DNA of 64,000 nt from JAHEJV01 sp964653555 (GTDB lineage Bacteria > Myxococcota_A > UBA9160 > SMWR01), in assembly GCA_964653555.1 (NCBI GenBank), contig CAZZFT010000001.1, forward strand, positions 1 through 64,000, written 5' to 3'. Under the pieces are notes generated by a model that was not told the origin of the DNA, ran no database searches, and saw nothing but the letters and a program-made list of their open reading frames with translations. The position numbers were made by a program, and so were the translations under genes. Positions 55,589 to 63,538 of the stretch are shown here, one piece after another. Positions within the stretch are counted from its first letter, which is position 1. Each line of letters starts with the position of its first letter.

Positions 55589-56590
55589 ATGGCGGACGAG
55601 CACAACTTCACTCTCGCCCCGCAGGACGAGCTTCCGATCCAGGCGCCCTCGGGCATCCCGGGGTGGACCGAGAACTACTGCTTCCAGGCCTACGATCCCA
55701 CCCAGCGCATCGGTTTCTTCCAGAATCTCGGAACGATCAATGCCGATCCGCTGATCTGGCGCGAGCTGCTGACGCTCTACCTGCCCGACGGAACGCTCAT
55801 GCTCGCCAAGGGATTCGGAGGCTGGGCCACTCCCGACCTCAAGGACGGTCCCCGGGCCGCGAGCCAGTCCTTCGTATGCGAGGAGCCGTGGAAGCGCTGG
55901 CGTGTGCGCTGGTCGGGGCCTGCCCGGCACGTGACCCTCGCCGAGATCTCGACCTGCCGTCTCCAGGACGGTCTGTTCGAGCCGGTCGAGATCGATCTCG
56001 TGTTCGAGGCGATCGCGCCGACCTGGAACGTCGGATCGCAGATGGAGACGCAGTCCTGGGCCCACGGGCACTACGACCAATCCATGTCGATCACCGGCAC
56101 GCTGCAGTGCAAGGGCCAGCGCTACGCGATCGAGGGGGTGGGGCTGCGCGACCACTCGCGGGGTCCGCGGAGCTGCGAGCCGATCGAGCGGCACGGCTGG
56201 ATCCACGGCGAGTTCGAGGACGGGCGCTGCTTCAGCATCCTCGACTTCGGATTCCGCTCCAGCGACGCTCAGCCGATGAGCCGCGGCTTCGTGTCGGACG
56301 GCAAGGCCCTGCACGAGATCGAAGTGATCGAGGTGCCGCACTACCGGAGCCTCGCCACCGTGAACGATCCGGGCCGGGTGGTCTTCGACTCGCCCTGGGG
56401 TCGCGCGGAGATCGAGGGCGAGGTGCTGGCGAACGCGCTCTACTGCGTGATCCCGCCCAACGAGGTGACCTTCGGGATCGACGCGGGCTTCGACGGGCTC
56501 GCCCTCACCGAGGCCCAGGTCCGCTACCGCTGGGACGGCGTCACCGGCTACGGCCTCTGGGAGCGGACCGGCCGCGGCGTCACCGCCTAG
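55589..56590 (+). CDS. DUF7065/DUF7064 lipocalin-like protein, copy 3
   Basis: A 333-residue protein of the same family as those at 12796 and 45707. The central motif is GLRDHSRGPRSCEP, with His replacing the Arg-Ser-Trp pattern of the other two. The surrounding sequence is beta-rich (ASQSFVCEEPWKRWRVRW; MSITGTLQCKGQRYAIEG). AGGAGGGGACCGA lies before the ATG. It opens the rightward group with the MetE-like and Baeyer-Villiger-type genes. Confidence 0.8.
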   Translation: MADEHNFTLAPQDELPIQAPSGIPGWTENYCFQAYDPTQRIGFFQNLGTINADPLIWRELLTLYLPDGTLMLAKGFGGWATPDLKDGPRAASQSFVCEEPWKRWRVRWSGPARHVTLAEISTCRLQDGLFEPVEIDLVFEAIAPTWNVGSQMETQSWAHGHYDQSMSITGTLQCKGQRYAIEGVGLRDHSRGPRSCEPIERHGWIHGEFEDGRCFSILDFGFRSSDAQPMSRGFVSDGKALHEIEVIEVPHYRSLATVNDPGRVVFDSPWGRAEIEGEVLANALYCVIPPNEVTFGIDAGFDGLALTEAQVRYRWDGVTGYGLWERTGRGVTA

Positions 56591-56638
56591 CTCGACCGAG
56601 CGCGGCCGACGATCGTCTCCGAACCATCGGGAGCCCAC

Positions 56639-57781
56639 ATGCCCACCATCGATCGCATCCTCACCACTCACGTGGGAAGCCTGCCGCGACCGGACGACCT
56701 GCTGGCGGTGCTGCACGCCAAGTACGCCGGAGAGGACTACGACGGAGACGAGCTCGCGCGCCTCGTCGCCCGCTCGGTGGTCGACGTGGTCCGACGTCAG
56801 GTCGAGACCGGCATCGACCTGGTGAACGACGGCGAGATGGGCAAGCCGACCTACGCCACGTACGTGTCCGAACGGCTCTCGGGCTTCGGTGACACGCCGA
56901 AGCGCGGCAAGGCGCTGCGCGATCTCGTCGAGTTCCCCGCCTACACCAAGCGCATCGTGAAGATCGGCGCCGTCGCTCCGACCGTCACCGGAGCGGACTG
57001 CGTCGGACCCGTCGCCGTAGCGGACCGGGGGCCTCTTGACGTCGATCTGACGAACATGGCCGCGGCCGCCAAGGAGTGCTCGCCGGTCGGCGTGTTCATG
57101 ACGTCGGCGTCTCCGGGGGTGATCACCTCGTTCCAGGAGAACAAGCACTATCCGACCCACGACGCCTATCTCGAGGCCCTCGCCGAGGCGATGCGGGAGG
57201 AGTACGAGGCGATCGTGGCCGCGGGATTCCTGCTCCAGCTCGACAGCCCGGACCTGGCAATGAACCGCCACCTGGTCCATCCAGACGACCCCGAGGCCTT
57301 CTTCCGCGACTGCGAGAGGCACGTCGAAGCCCTGAACCACGCGACGCGGAACATCCCCCCGGATCGCATGCGAATGCACCTGTGCTGGGGGAACTACCCC
57401 GGACCGCACCACCTCGACGTGCCGCTCGAGCAGGTGCTGCGGCCGGCGCTTCGGGCGCGACCGGCGACGCTGCTCCTCGAGGGGGCGAATCCGCGCCACG
57501 AGCACGAGTGGGAGATCTTCCGGACGATTCCGCTCCCCGAGGACAAGGTTCTGGTGCCCGGCATGCTCGACACCACCTCCAACTACATCGAGCACCCCGA
57601 GCTGATCGCCCAGCGGCTGTGCCGGTATGCCGACGTGGTCGGGCGGGAGCGGGTGATGGCGGGAACCGACTGCGGTTTCGCCACCTTCGCCGAGTTCCCG
57701 CTGATCGACCCGGAGATCGCCTGGGCGAAGCTCCGGGCGATGGTCGAGGGCGCGGCCCTCGCGAGCGACCGTCTGTGGTGA
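56639..57781 (+). CDS. MetE C-terminal-like (cobalamin-independent methionine synthase family) protein
   Basis: A 380-residue zinc TIM-barrel protein resembling the catalytic half of MetE and the epoxyalkane:coenzyme M transferases. N-terminal TTHVGSLPRP is diagnostic; zinc ligands are His247 and Cys249 (HLCWGNYPGPHH) and Cys345 (GTDCGFAT). MetE itself is twice as long, so methionine synthesis is unlikely. Short members transfer thiols onto activated carbons or act on epoxides. Its TGA overlaps the GTG of the monooxygenase gene, so the two proteins are made together and probably act in one pathway. Confidence 0.88.
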   Translation: MPTIDRILTTHVGSLPRPDDLLAVLHAKYAGEDYDGDELARLVARSVVDVVRRQVETGIDLVNDGEMGKPTYATYVSERLSGFGDTPKRGKALRDLVEFPAYTKRIVKIGAVAPTVTGADCVGPVAVADRGPLDVDLTNMAAAAKECSPVGVFMTSASPGVITSFQENKHYPTHDAYLEALAEAMREEYEAIVAAGFLLQLDSPDLAMNRHLVHPDDPEAFFRDCERHVEALNHATRNIPPDRMRMHLCWGNYPGPHHLDVPLEQVLRPALRARPATLLLEGANPRHEHEWEIFRTIPLPEDKVLVPGMLDTTSNYIEHPELIAQRLCRYADVVGRERVMAGTDCGFATFAEFPLIDPEIAWAKLRAMVEGAALASDRLW

Positions 57782-59283
57782 GTGGATCGCGGGCACCCGA
57801 TCACGAGGTCGTGGTCGTGGGCGCGGGCTTCGGCGGGATCGGCGTCGGCATCGAGCTGAAGCGGATCGGCATCGACGACTTCGTGCTGTTGGAGGAGGCC
57901 GACGACCTCGGCGGAACCTGGCGCGACAACACGTACCCGGGCCTCGAGGTCGACATCCCCTCCTTCAGCTACTCGTACCACTTCGAGCCCTGCGCGGACT
58001 GGAGCCAGGTCTTCGCCCCGGGGCGCGAGGTCAAGCAGTACGCGGACCACTGCGCGGACAAATACGGAATCCGACCCCACATCCGGTACCGCTCGCATGT
58101 CGAGGGGGTCGAGTGGGACGAGGAGGGCACCCGCTGGCGCATCCACGTCGCGGGCGGGCGGGAGGTGACCGCGCGCCATCTGGTCTCCGCCGCCGGGTTC
58201 CTGGTGCGCCCGAAGATGCCGGACCTGGTCGGGATCGAGTCCTTCCGCGGCAAGCAGATCCACACCGCCCGCTGGGATCACGACTACGATCTCACCGGCA
58301 AGCGCGTGGCCCTGATCGGCACCGGAGCGACGGGTGTCCAGGTGGGTCCCGCGATCGCCGATCGCGTCGCCCGGCTCGACGTCTACCAGCGCACCGCGAT
58401 CTGGCTGATGCCCAAGATGAACGCGGTCTTCTCGGAGCGCACGAAGCGCCTGTTCCGCAGGGCACCGGTCCTCCAGAAGGGGATCCGCGCCGCGAGTTGG
58501 CTGGGGATGGACGTGTTCTTCTCCACCGGCTGGCTCAACCATCACCGCTTCTCCTGGATCATCGACAAGATCGAGGCGGCGCTCATCCGCAACATGCGGG
58601 AGCAGGTGCGCGATCCGAAGATCCAGGAGAAGCTGATCCCGAACTACAACTTCTTCTGCAAGCGGCCGAGCATGTCGAACACCTTCTACCCGATGTTCAA
58701 TCGGGAGAACGTCGAGCTGATCACGGACCCGATCGATCGCGTCACCGAGAGCGGGATCACCACGCAGGACGGCGTCCACCGTGAGGTGGACGCCCTGATC
58801 TGCGCCACCGGCTTCAAGATCTTCGACCGCGAGTCGACGCCGAGCTTCGAGGTCCTGGGCCGGGGCGGGAAGAACCTCGGCGACTGGTGGGCCGAGAGCC
58901 GATACCAGGCCTTCCATGGCACGACGATGCCCGACTTTCCGAACTTCTTCATGCTCGTTGGGCCCTACGCCGCGTCCGGCGCCTCCTACTTCGACACGCT
59001 GAGCTCCCAGGTCGCCCACATCTCGCGCTGCCTGCGGGCCGCCCGCACGCGCCGCGCCACACGGATCGAGGTGAGACGGGAGGCGCACGAGCGCGACTTC
59101 GCCTTCGTCCTGCGCCGGAGCGCGAACAGCGTGCTCTTGCACGGCAACTGCGCGTCTTCGCGCAGCTACTACCTGGACCGCCGGGGAGACGCTCCCGTCA
59201 TCCGCCCGGTCTCGCCGAGCGAGCACTGGCTCCGTTCGCGCCTGTTCCGCGTCGGGCGCAGCTACCACCTCGACGACGGCTGA
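57778..59283 (+). CDS. Baeyer-Villiger-type flavin monooxygenase
   Basis: A 501-residue FAD/NADPH monooxygenase. FAD site GAGFGG at 15-20, then DLGGTWRDNTYPGLEVDIPS. The Baeyer-Villiger fingerprint F-x-G-x3-H-x3-W-[PD] is exact: Phe156, Gly158, His162, Trp166, Asp167 (FRGKQIHTARWD). The NADPH site IGTGATG follows. Such enzymes insert oxygen next to a ketone, giving an ester or lactone. Coupled by GTGA to the MetE-like gene. Ring-opening of a cyclic ketone is the likely role here. Confidence 0.92.
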   Translation: MSGSRAPDHEVVVVGAGFGGIGVGIELKRIGIDDFVLLEEADDLGGTWRDNTYPGLEVDIPSFSYSYHFEPCADWSQVFAPGREVKQYADHCADKYGIRPHIRYRSHVEGVEWDEEGTRWRIHVAGGREVTARHLVSAAGFLVRPKMPDLVGIESFRGKQIHTARWDHDYDLTGKRVALIGTGATGVQVGPAIADRVARLDVYQRTAIWLMPKMNAVFSERTKRLFRRAPVLQKGIRAASWLGMDVFFSTGWLNHHRFSWIIDKIEAALIRNMREQVRDPKIQEKLIPNYNFFCKRPSMSNTFYPMFNRENVELITDPIDRVTESGITTQDGVHREVDALICATGFKIFDRESTPSFEVLGRGGKNLGDWWAESRYQAFHGTTMPDFPNFFMLVGPYAASGASYFDTLSSQVAHISRCLRAARTRRATRIEVRREAHERDFAFVLRRSANSVLLHGNCASSRSYYLDRRGDAPVIRPVSPSEHWLRSRLFRVGRSYHLDDG

Positions 59284-59300
59284 GGCTCCCGGGCGGCTCC

Positions 59301-60392
59301 TCAGTGAGATGCGTAGGGCGAGCCCGGCGCGGGCCCCGGCAGAGCGCGGACGGGCATCGCGTAGCCCTTCTCCGGGCACGGGCCATAGCGTGTACCGGTC
59401 ACGCGGCCGCCCTCGAGCAGCGGCGCGTCGCACAGGTCGTTCACGAGGTACGCGGGCAGCGGCTTGTAGGGCGCGGCGTAGAGCCCGACGGTGGCCTGGA
59501 GCGTGGTGAAGACGAGCCAGACCCCGTTCACGACTCCCACGAGCGCCACGGTCGAGATCAGCGTTCGCATCCGCGGAGCGTGTGCCTCCAGTCCTCGCTC
59601 GGTGATTTCGCGCCCCTTGTCGTCCTTGAAGAAGCGCAGGGCCCCGAAGGAGCCGAAGCAGAGCGCGGCAGGGACCATCTCCCAGATCGGGTACTTGGTG
59701 CTGTCTCCACTGAACAGGGCGAGCTGGTCGGGGGAGCCCGGGTAGGCCCACAGCCGCAGCTTGAACATCGGGATCTCGAAGGCCAGGTCGAAGAGCAGCC
59801 CCACCAGCGTCACCAGGAGCAGCATCCGCGCGATGCTGATCGCGGGCCAGCGGGCGCGGATCCGCTCCATCAGCGCGCAGACCAGGAGCGCGGCCCCGAG
59901 GTTGGTGAGCGGGTAGCAGAACAGGTGGAAGAGGAGCGGAAAGGGCAGCCGCCCGATGTCCGGGTTGACGGGCAGCGGAAAGCCCGCCAGCGGGTTGTTC
60001 AAGTTGACCCAGTTGGAGCTGTACATCCAGACCGGGGCGAAGATGTTGACCCAGGCATCCAGCCAGATCACCGAGTAGCCGGCGAGCATCAGCTTGGCGT
60101 CGAAGGTGAAGCGGCGCTCGCGGAGGCAGCGGCGCACCACCCAGGCGAGCAGGCAGAAGAAGAGGAAGCCGAAGGTCACCTCGTAGCCGCGCGCGGCCCA
60201 CCAATTGACCGAGCCTGGCGTCTTCCACTGGGTGATCGAATACGGTCCGGCGGCCAGCCACGCCCCGTAGGTCCACGCCTGCATGGCGAGCATCAGCCCG
60301 CCGAAGCACGCGAAGTAGTGGGCGGCGCCCCAGCGCGCGCGAACGCCCGGGACCTCCAGCGCGCCGACCGAAGTCGCGGCGGTCACGGCCAT
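59301..60392 (-). CDS. AveC-family (spirocyclase-like) integral membrane protein, copy 2
   Basis: A 363-residue membrane protein, strongly similar to the one at 11711 over its whole length: VPGVRARWGAAHYFACFGG, NWVNLNNPLAGFPLPVNPDI, FEIPMFKLRLWAYPGSPDQL and ALRFFKDDKGREITERG. The ATG at 60392 aligns with the start of copy 1 and has GAGGGAGA upstream; the frame extending to 60461 covers the regulatory element and is rejected. It is convergent with the monooxygenase gene. Function unknown beyond family membership. Confidence 0.8.
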   Translation of the reverse strand: MAVTAATSVGALEVPGVRARWGAAHYFACFGGLMLAMQAWTYGAWLAAGPYSITQWKTPGSVNWWAARGYEVTFGFLFFCLLAWVVRRCLRERRFTFDAKLMLAGYSVIWLDAWVNIFAPVWMYSSNWVNLNNPLAGFPLPVNPDIGRLPFPLLFHLFCYPLTNLGAALLVCALMERIRARWPAISIARMLLLVTLVGLLFDLAFEIPMFKLRLWAYPGSPDQLALFSGDSTKYPIWEMVPAALCFGSFGALRFFKDDKGREITERGLEAHAPRMRTLISTVALVGVVNGVWLVFTTLQATVGLYAAPYKPLPAYLVNDLCDAPLLEGGRVTGTRYGPCPEKGYAMPVRALPGPAPGSPYASH

Positions 60393-60410
60393 GCGCCGTC
60401 GTCTCCCTCG

Positions 60411-60435
60411 ATTACTGAACGGAAGCGTACCTATT
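60411..60435. promoter_or_regulatory. Island palindromic element, copy 11
   Basis: It reads ATTACTGAAC, six bases, then GTACCTATT, about 20 bases upstream of the AveC copy 2 start, matching the place of copy 1 before the other AveC gene. The inner core (GAAC, GTAC) fits; the outer arms pair poorly. Confidence 0.45.
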
Positions 60436-60506
60436 GAAAGCGGTCCGCTCGGGCGGGTCAAGCGTGAAATGCGGCGCGCTGGCGCGCGGCCGGGAAACGC
60501 CTTCGC

Positions 60507-61331
60507 TCAGGGCTTCGTGCCAGCGACGGTGAAGAGCGTGCACCCGCCCGCGTAGTGTCCGCGCGCACCGAGCCGCTCCACACCGGCGAGCCAGTCCCGG
60601 GCCTGCTCCGCGTCGATCACGCCTTCGGCCCGAGCCCCCGCGACCGCGCGCTCCAGGTCGAAGAGCTCGGCGCCGACCACCGGGTCCGTGACGAATTGCA
60701 CTTCGGGGCACACCGCAATGTCGACCAGACCCGCGTCGCGGAAGAGGCCGGGGAGCTGTCGTCCGACCCAACCGCTCGGGAAGCCGTCGCACACGAAGCG
60801 GAAGATCCGGCGCGTGATCTCCCGGTCCTCGGCGTTCACGATGAAGGTCTCCATGTCCGGCTCGGTCACCACCACGCGCCCGCCGGGCCGGACCACCCGC
60901 GTCATCTCCGCGACCACGGCCGCCGGATCGGTGGCGTGGACCAGCACGCGCTCGGCGTGGGCGGCGTCGACGCTGTCGTCGGGCAGCTCGAGCCCTGCGG
61001 CGTCTTCCCGTCGGAACTCCATCCGGGCCCCGGAGGCGGCGTTGCGCGTGCGCGCTTCGGCGATCATCGCCTCGCTCCGGTCGACGCCCACGACGCGTCC
61101 GCTCTCGCCCACGATCCCCGCGAGCGCGCGGGCGTCCTCGCCGGTTCCGCAGCCCACGTCGAGAGCGGTGGCACCGGGGCGCAGATTCATCAGGGCCCAG
61201 GCGCGGCGCTTCCAGGCGAGCGTGGCCTCGAGGCCGTGCTGCAGGTCGAGGCACTGCACGAAGGCCTCGGACGCGGCGGTCGCGTCGACGCGCTGGAAGT
61301 CGCGGCCCAGGGTCTGGAGTCGGCTCGACAC
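60507..61331 (-). CDS. Class I SAM-dependent methyltransferase, copy 1
   Basis: A 274-residue methyltransferase. SAM-binding motif I LDVGCGTGEDARAL, motif II VVGVDRSEAMIAEA, then HAERVLVHATDP and VRPGGRVVVTEPDM. It resembles UbiE/ArsM-type small-molecule enzymes. The start is GTG. It lies 27 bases downstream of the SDR gene on the same strand. A paralogue on the other strand (62560) has the same N-terminal layout. Confidence 0.88.
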   Translation of the reverse strand: MSSRLQTLGRDFQRVDATAASEAFVQCLDLQHGLEATLAWKRRAWALMNLRPGATALDVGCGTGEDARALAGIVGESGRVVGVDRSEAMIAEARTRNAASGARMEFRREDAAGLELPDDSVDAAHAERVLVHATDPAAVVAEMTRVVRPGGRVVVTEPDMETFIVNAEDREITRRIFRFVCDGFPSGWVGRQLPGLFRDAGLVDIAVCPEVQFVTDPVVGAELFDLERAVAGARAEGVIDAEQARDWLAGVERLGARGHYAGGCTLFTVAGTKP

Positions 61332-61358
61332 GGTCGCAGCTCCTGCCGAACGCGCGGC

Positions 61359-62333
61359 TCAGGCCTTGCCCTGCCGCTCGCGGGAGGCCTTCGGCATGAT
61401 CTCCTGATAGGTCATCTTCTCGTCGCGCCCCGTCGCACGCTCGTATACGACGTCGGTCGCCGCGTTGCCGTTCGGCGGGACCACATAGTCCCGGAGATCC
61501 ATCACGTCGTCGATGTGTGCGGCGACCTCCTCGGGCTGGAGCCCGGTCTTGCCCGAGGCCCAGCCGCGCGCCATGCCCAGGAAGATCCGCGCTGCGTGGC
61601 TGCCGCCCGCCTGGAAGGTCTCGCCGCTGACCTGGCAGCCCGGGCTCAGCAGGTAGGTGACGACGGCCGCCACGTTCGCGGGATCCATCAGCTCGCCGAA
61701 GCGCTGCTTCTGGGTGTCGCGGGCCATGCGCGTCGCCGCGATCGGGCCCATCACGTTGACCTTGATGTCCAGACCCGCGAGCTGAGCCTCCTCGTGGATG
61801 CTGCGCGCCAGCCCGATCACGCCCAGCTTCGCCGCCGCGTAGGCGTGCACCAGGGGATGGCCGAAGATCGCGCCCGAGGTGGTGAAGACCATGCGTCCGT
61901 ACTTGCGCGAGGCCATGTCGCGGTAGGCGGGCTGTCCGACGTGGTAGGCGCCCATCAGGTGGACGTCGATGATCTGGCGGATCTCCTCGAGGGACTGCTC
62001 GGAGAAGGGAGCGCCGCGCACGATCCCGGCGTTGTGTACCAGCATGTCGACGCGGCCGAAGGCATCGATGCACTGTCGCACGATCTCCGCCCCACCCTCG
62101 GCCGCGGCGACGTTGGCCGTCGAGGCGACCGCCTTCCCGCCGGCCTCGCGGATCTCCGCTGCGACGGACTCGGCGACACTGCGATCGCCTCCGGAGCCGT
62201 CGATCTCGGTGCCGATGTCGTTGACCACGACGCCGGCGCCGCGCTGGGCGAGCATCAACGCGTGGGCGCGCCCGATGCCGCGCCCGGCTCCCGTGACCAC
62301 GGCTCCCTGACCGCTGAGGTCGATCTGCTTCAC
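61359..62333 (-). CDS. SDR of the multifunctional enzyme type 2 ((3R)-hydroxyacyl-CoA dehydrogenase-like)
   Basis: SDR of 324 residues, longer than the classical ones. It has the MFE-2 style N-terminus VVTGAGRGIGRAHALMLAQR, VVVNDIGTEIDGSGGDRS, LVHNAGIVRG, and YAAAK as Tyr/Lys. The C-terminal extension includes GMARGWASGKTGLQPEEVAA. Such domains oxidise 3-hydroxyacyl-CoA in beta-oxidation of long or branched substrates. It pairs with the methyltransferase gene and is divergent from the second methyltransferase. Confidence 0.88.
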   Translation of the reverse strand: MKQIDLSGQGAVVTGAGRGIGRAHALMLAQRGAGVVVNDIGTEIDGSGGDRSVAESVAAEIREAGGKAVASTANVAAAEGGAEIVRQCIDAFGRVDMLVHNAGIVRGAPFSEQSLEEIRQIIDVHLMGAYHVGQPAYRDMASRKYGRMVFTTSGAIFGHPLVHAYAAAKLGVIGLARSIHEEAQLAGLDIKVNVMGPIAATRMARDTQKQRFGELMDPANVAAVVTYLLSPGCQVSGETFQAGGSHAARIFLGMARGWASGKTGLQPEEVAAHIDDVMDLRDYVVPPNGNAATDVVYERATGRDEKMTYQEIMPKASRERQGKA

Positions 62334-62417
62334 TTCGTCTCCTCCCGCCGCCTGGGCAGCCGCATGCGCGGATCAGTCTACCGGGAAGCGTCACGCCGCG
62401 AATGGTGAAGGGATGTA

Positions 62418-62435
62418 CACGTGAATGAACACGTG
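62418..62435. promoter_or_regulatory. Paired CACGTG repeats in a divergent gap
   Basis: CACGTG occurs twice, 12 bases apart start to start (62418-62423 and 62430-62435), each within ACACGTG. It lies in the 226-base gap between the leftward SDR (62333) and the rightward methyltransferase (62560). Each hexamer is palindromic, so this could be a tandem operator. The rest of the gap holds AATTACATCCTTGACG, a possible promoter part. Confidence 0.35.
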
Positions 62436-62559
62436 GCTCTCTGCGCGATCCGACAATTACATCCTTGACGTTCGGCGGGTCCCGGGCGCAGGTTTCGTTG
62501 CAAAGCCGCCCGCGGTCGAGCGTGTGGCGAAGATCGCTGAACGCCGGGGAGAGAAAGCG

Positions 62560-63378
62560 ATGGCCCACACGGACCTGGGACGCGAGTTCGGAGCGATCGA
62601 TCGCAGCGGCGACGCCCAGGCGTTCGTCTCCGTGCTCGATCACCAGGTCCGGCAGGCGACGATCCTCGATCAGAAGGAGCGGGCGGCCATCCTGCTCGGG
62701 CTTCGCCCTGGGGCTCGGGTCCTCGACGTGGGATGTGGAACCGGCCACGACGCCCAGCGGCTCGCCGAGCGCGTCGGGGACGAGGGTGCGGTGGTCGGCG
62801 TCGACAGCAGCGCGGCGATGATTGAGACGGCGAAGGGGCGCGCCGCCGGAAGTCGCCTGCCGGTCGAGTTCCGTCTCGCGGAGGCAACCGAACTCGCGTT
62901 CCCGGACGAGAGCTTCGACGCCGTGCACAGCGAGCGCATGCTCGTGCACGTGCCCGCGCCTCTACGGGCGCTGTGCGAGATGGTCCGGGTCACCCGGCGC
63001 GGCGGCCGGATCGTGGTGACCGACGTGGACATCGGCACCTGGTTCGTGAGCCACCCGGACCGCGCGCTCACCCGCGTCGTCGCCAACGCGGTCTGCGATG
63101 CGGTGGCGAACGGCTGGATGGGACGCCAGCTGCGCGGATTGTTCCGGGAAGCGGGGCTGGTGGAGATCGAGGCCTACCCCGGCATCCTGTTCTTCACCGA
63201 TCTCGAGTCGCTGATGGGGACGATGAGCCTTCCGGCGACCCTCGACCGGGTCGTCGAGCAGGGCCTCGCGACGCGCGAGGAGACCGCCGCCTGGCTGCGG
63301 ACCCTCGAGGACGAGAGCGCCGCCGGCCGCTTCAGCGCCGGGACCGTCCTGGTGACGGTGGTCGGCCGCAGGCCGTGA
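62560..63378 (+). CDS. Class I SAM-dependent methyltransferase, copy 2
   Basis: A 272-residue methyltransferase: VLDVGCGTGHDAQRLAERVG, VVGVDSSAAMIETAKG, HSERMLVHVPAPL and VTRRGGRIVVTDVDIGTWFV. It is a close relative of the protein at 60507 and shares its N-terminal pattern (GREFGAIDRSGDAQAFVSVL). The ATG at 62560 has GGGGAGAG upstream; the longer frame to 62425 has no site. A strong hairpin lies just after its stop. Confidence 0.88.
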   Translation: MAHTDLGREFGAIDRSGDAQAFVSVLDHQVRQATILDQKERAAILLGLRPGARVLDVGCGTGHDAQRLAERVGDEGAVVGVDSSAAMIETAKGRAAGSRLPVEFRLAEATELAFPDESFDAVHSERMLVHVPAPLRALCEMVRVTRRGGRIVVTDVDIGTWFVSHPDRALTRVVANAVCDAVANGWMGRQLRGLFREAGLVEIEAYPGILFFTDLESLMGTMSLPATLDRVVEQGLATREETAAWLRTLEDESAAGRFSAGTVLVTVVGRRP

Positions 63379-63386
63379 GCGCCGGC

Positions 63387-63409
63387 GGATCCCCCACAAG
63401 GGGGTATCC
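63387..63409 (+). terminator. Hairpin after the methyltransferase gene
   Basis: GGAT plus CCCCC, loop ACAA, GGGGG, one bulged T, then ATCC: a nine-pair stem ten bases after the stop codon. No T-tract follows, so it may be a weak or factor-aided terminator. Confidence 0.4.
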
Positions 63410-63538
63410 CCGCGGGTCAATAAAAATAGACGCGAATGCCTCAAAATTAATTGACGCGGTCTCCGGACGCGGTTCATGCTGATCTCCTCTCGGAACCAAA
63501 GGGACGGCTGTGGCCGGTCCCTCGGAGGAGAACCCACC

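Noticed and set aside
57583..60309. A 908-residue leftward frame over the monooxygenase and AveC genes
   Set aside because: Antisense and shifted-frame shadow of genes with clear motifs; Arg/Ala-rich without domains.
63410..63456. AT-rich region before the exported-protein gene as a further copy of the island element
   Set aside because: It has A/T-runs and ATTGAC/GTCAAT ends but not the ATTAT-N3-AC / GT-NC core; treated as an ordinary promoter region.
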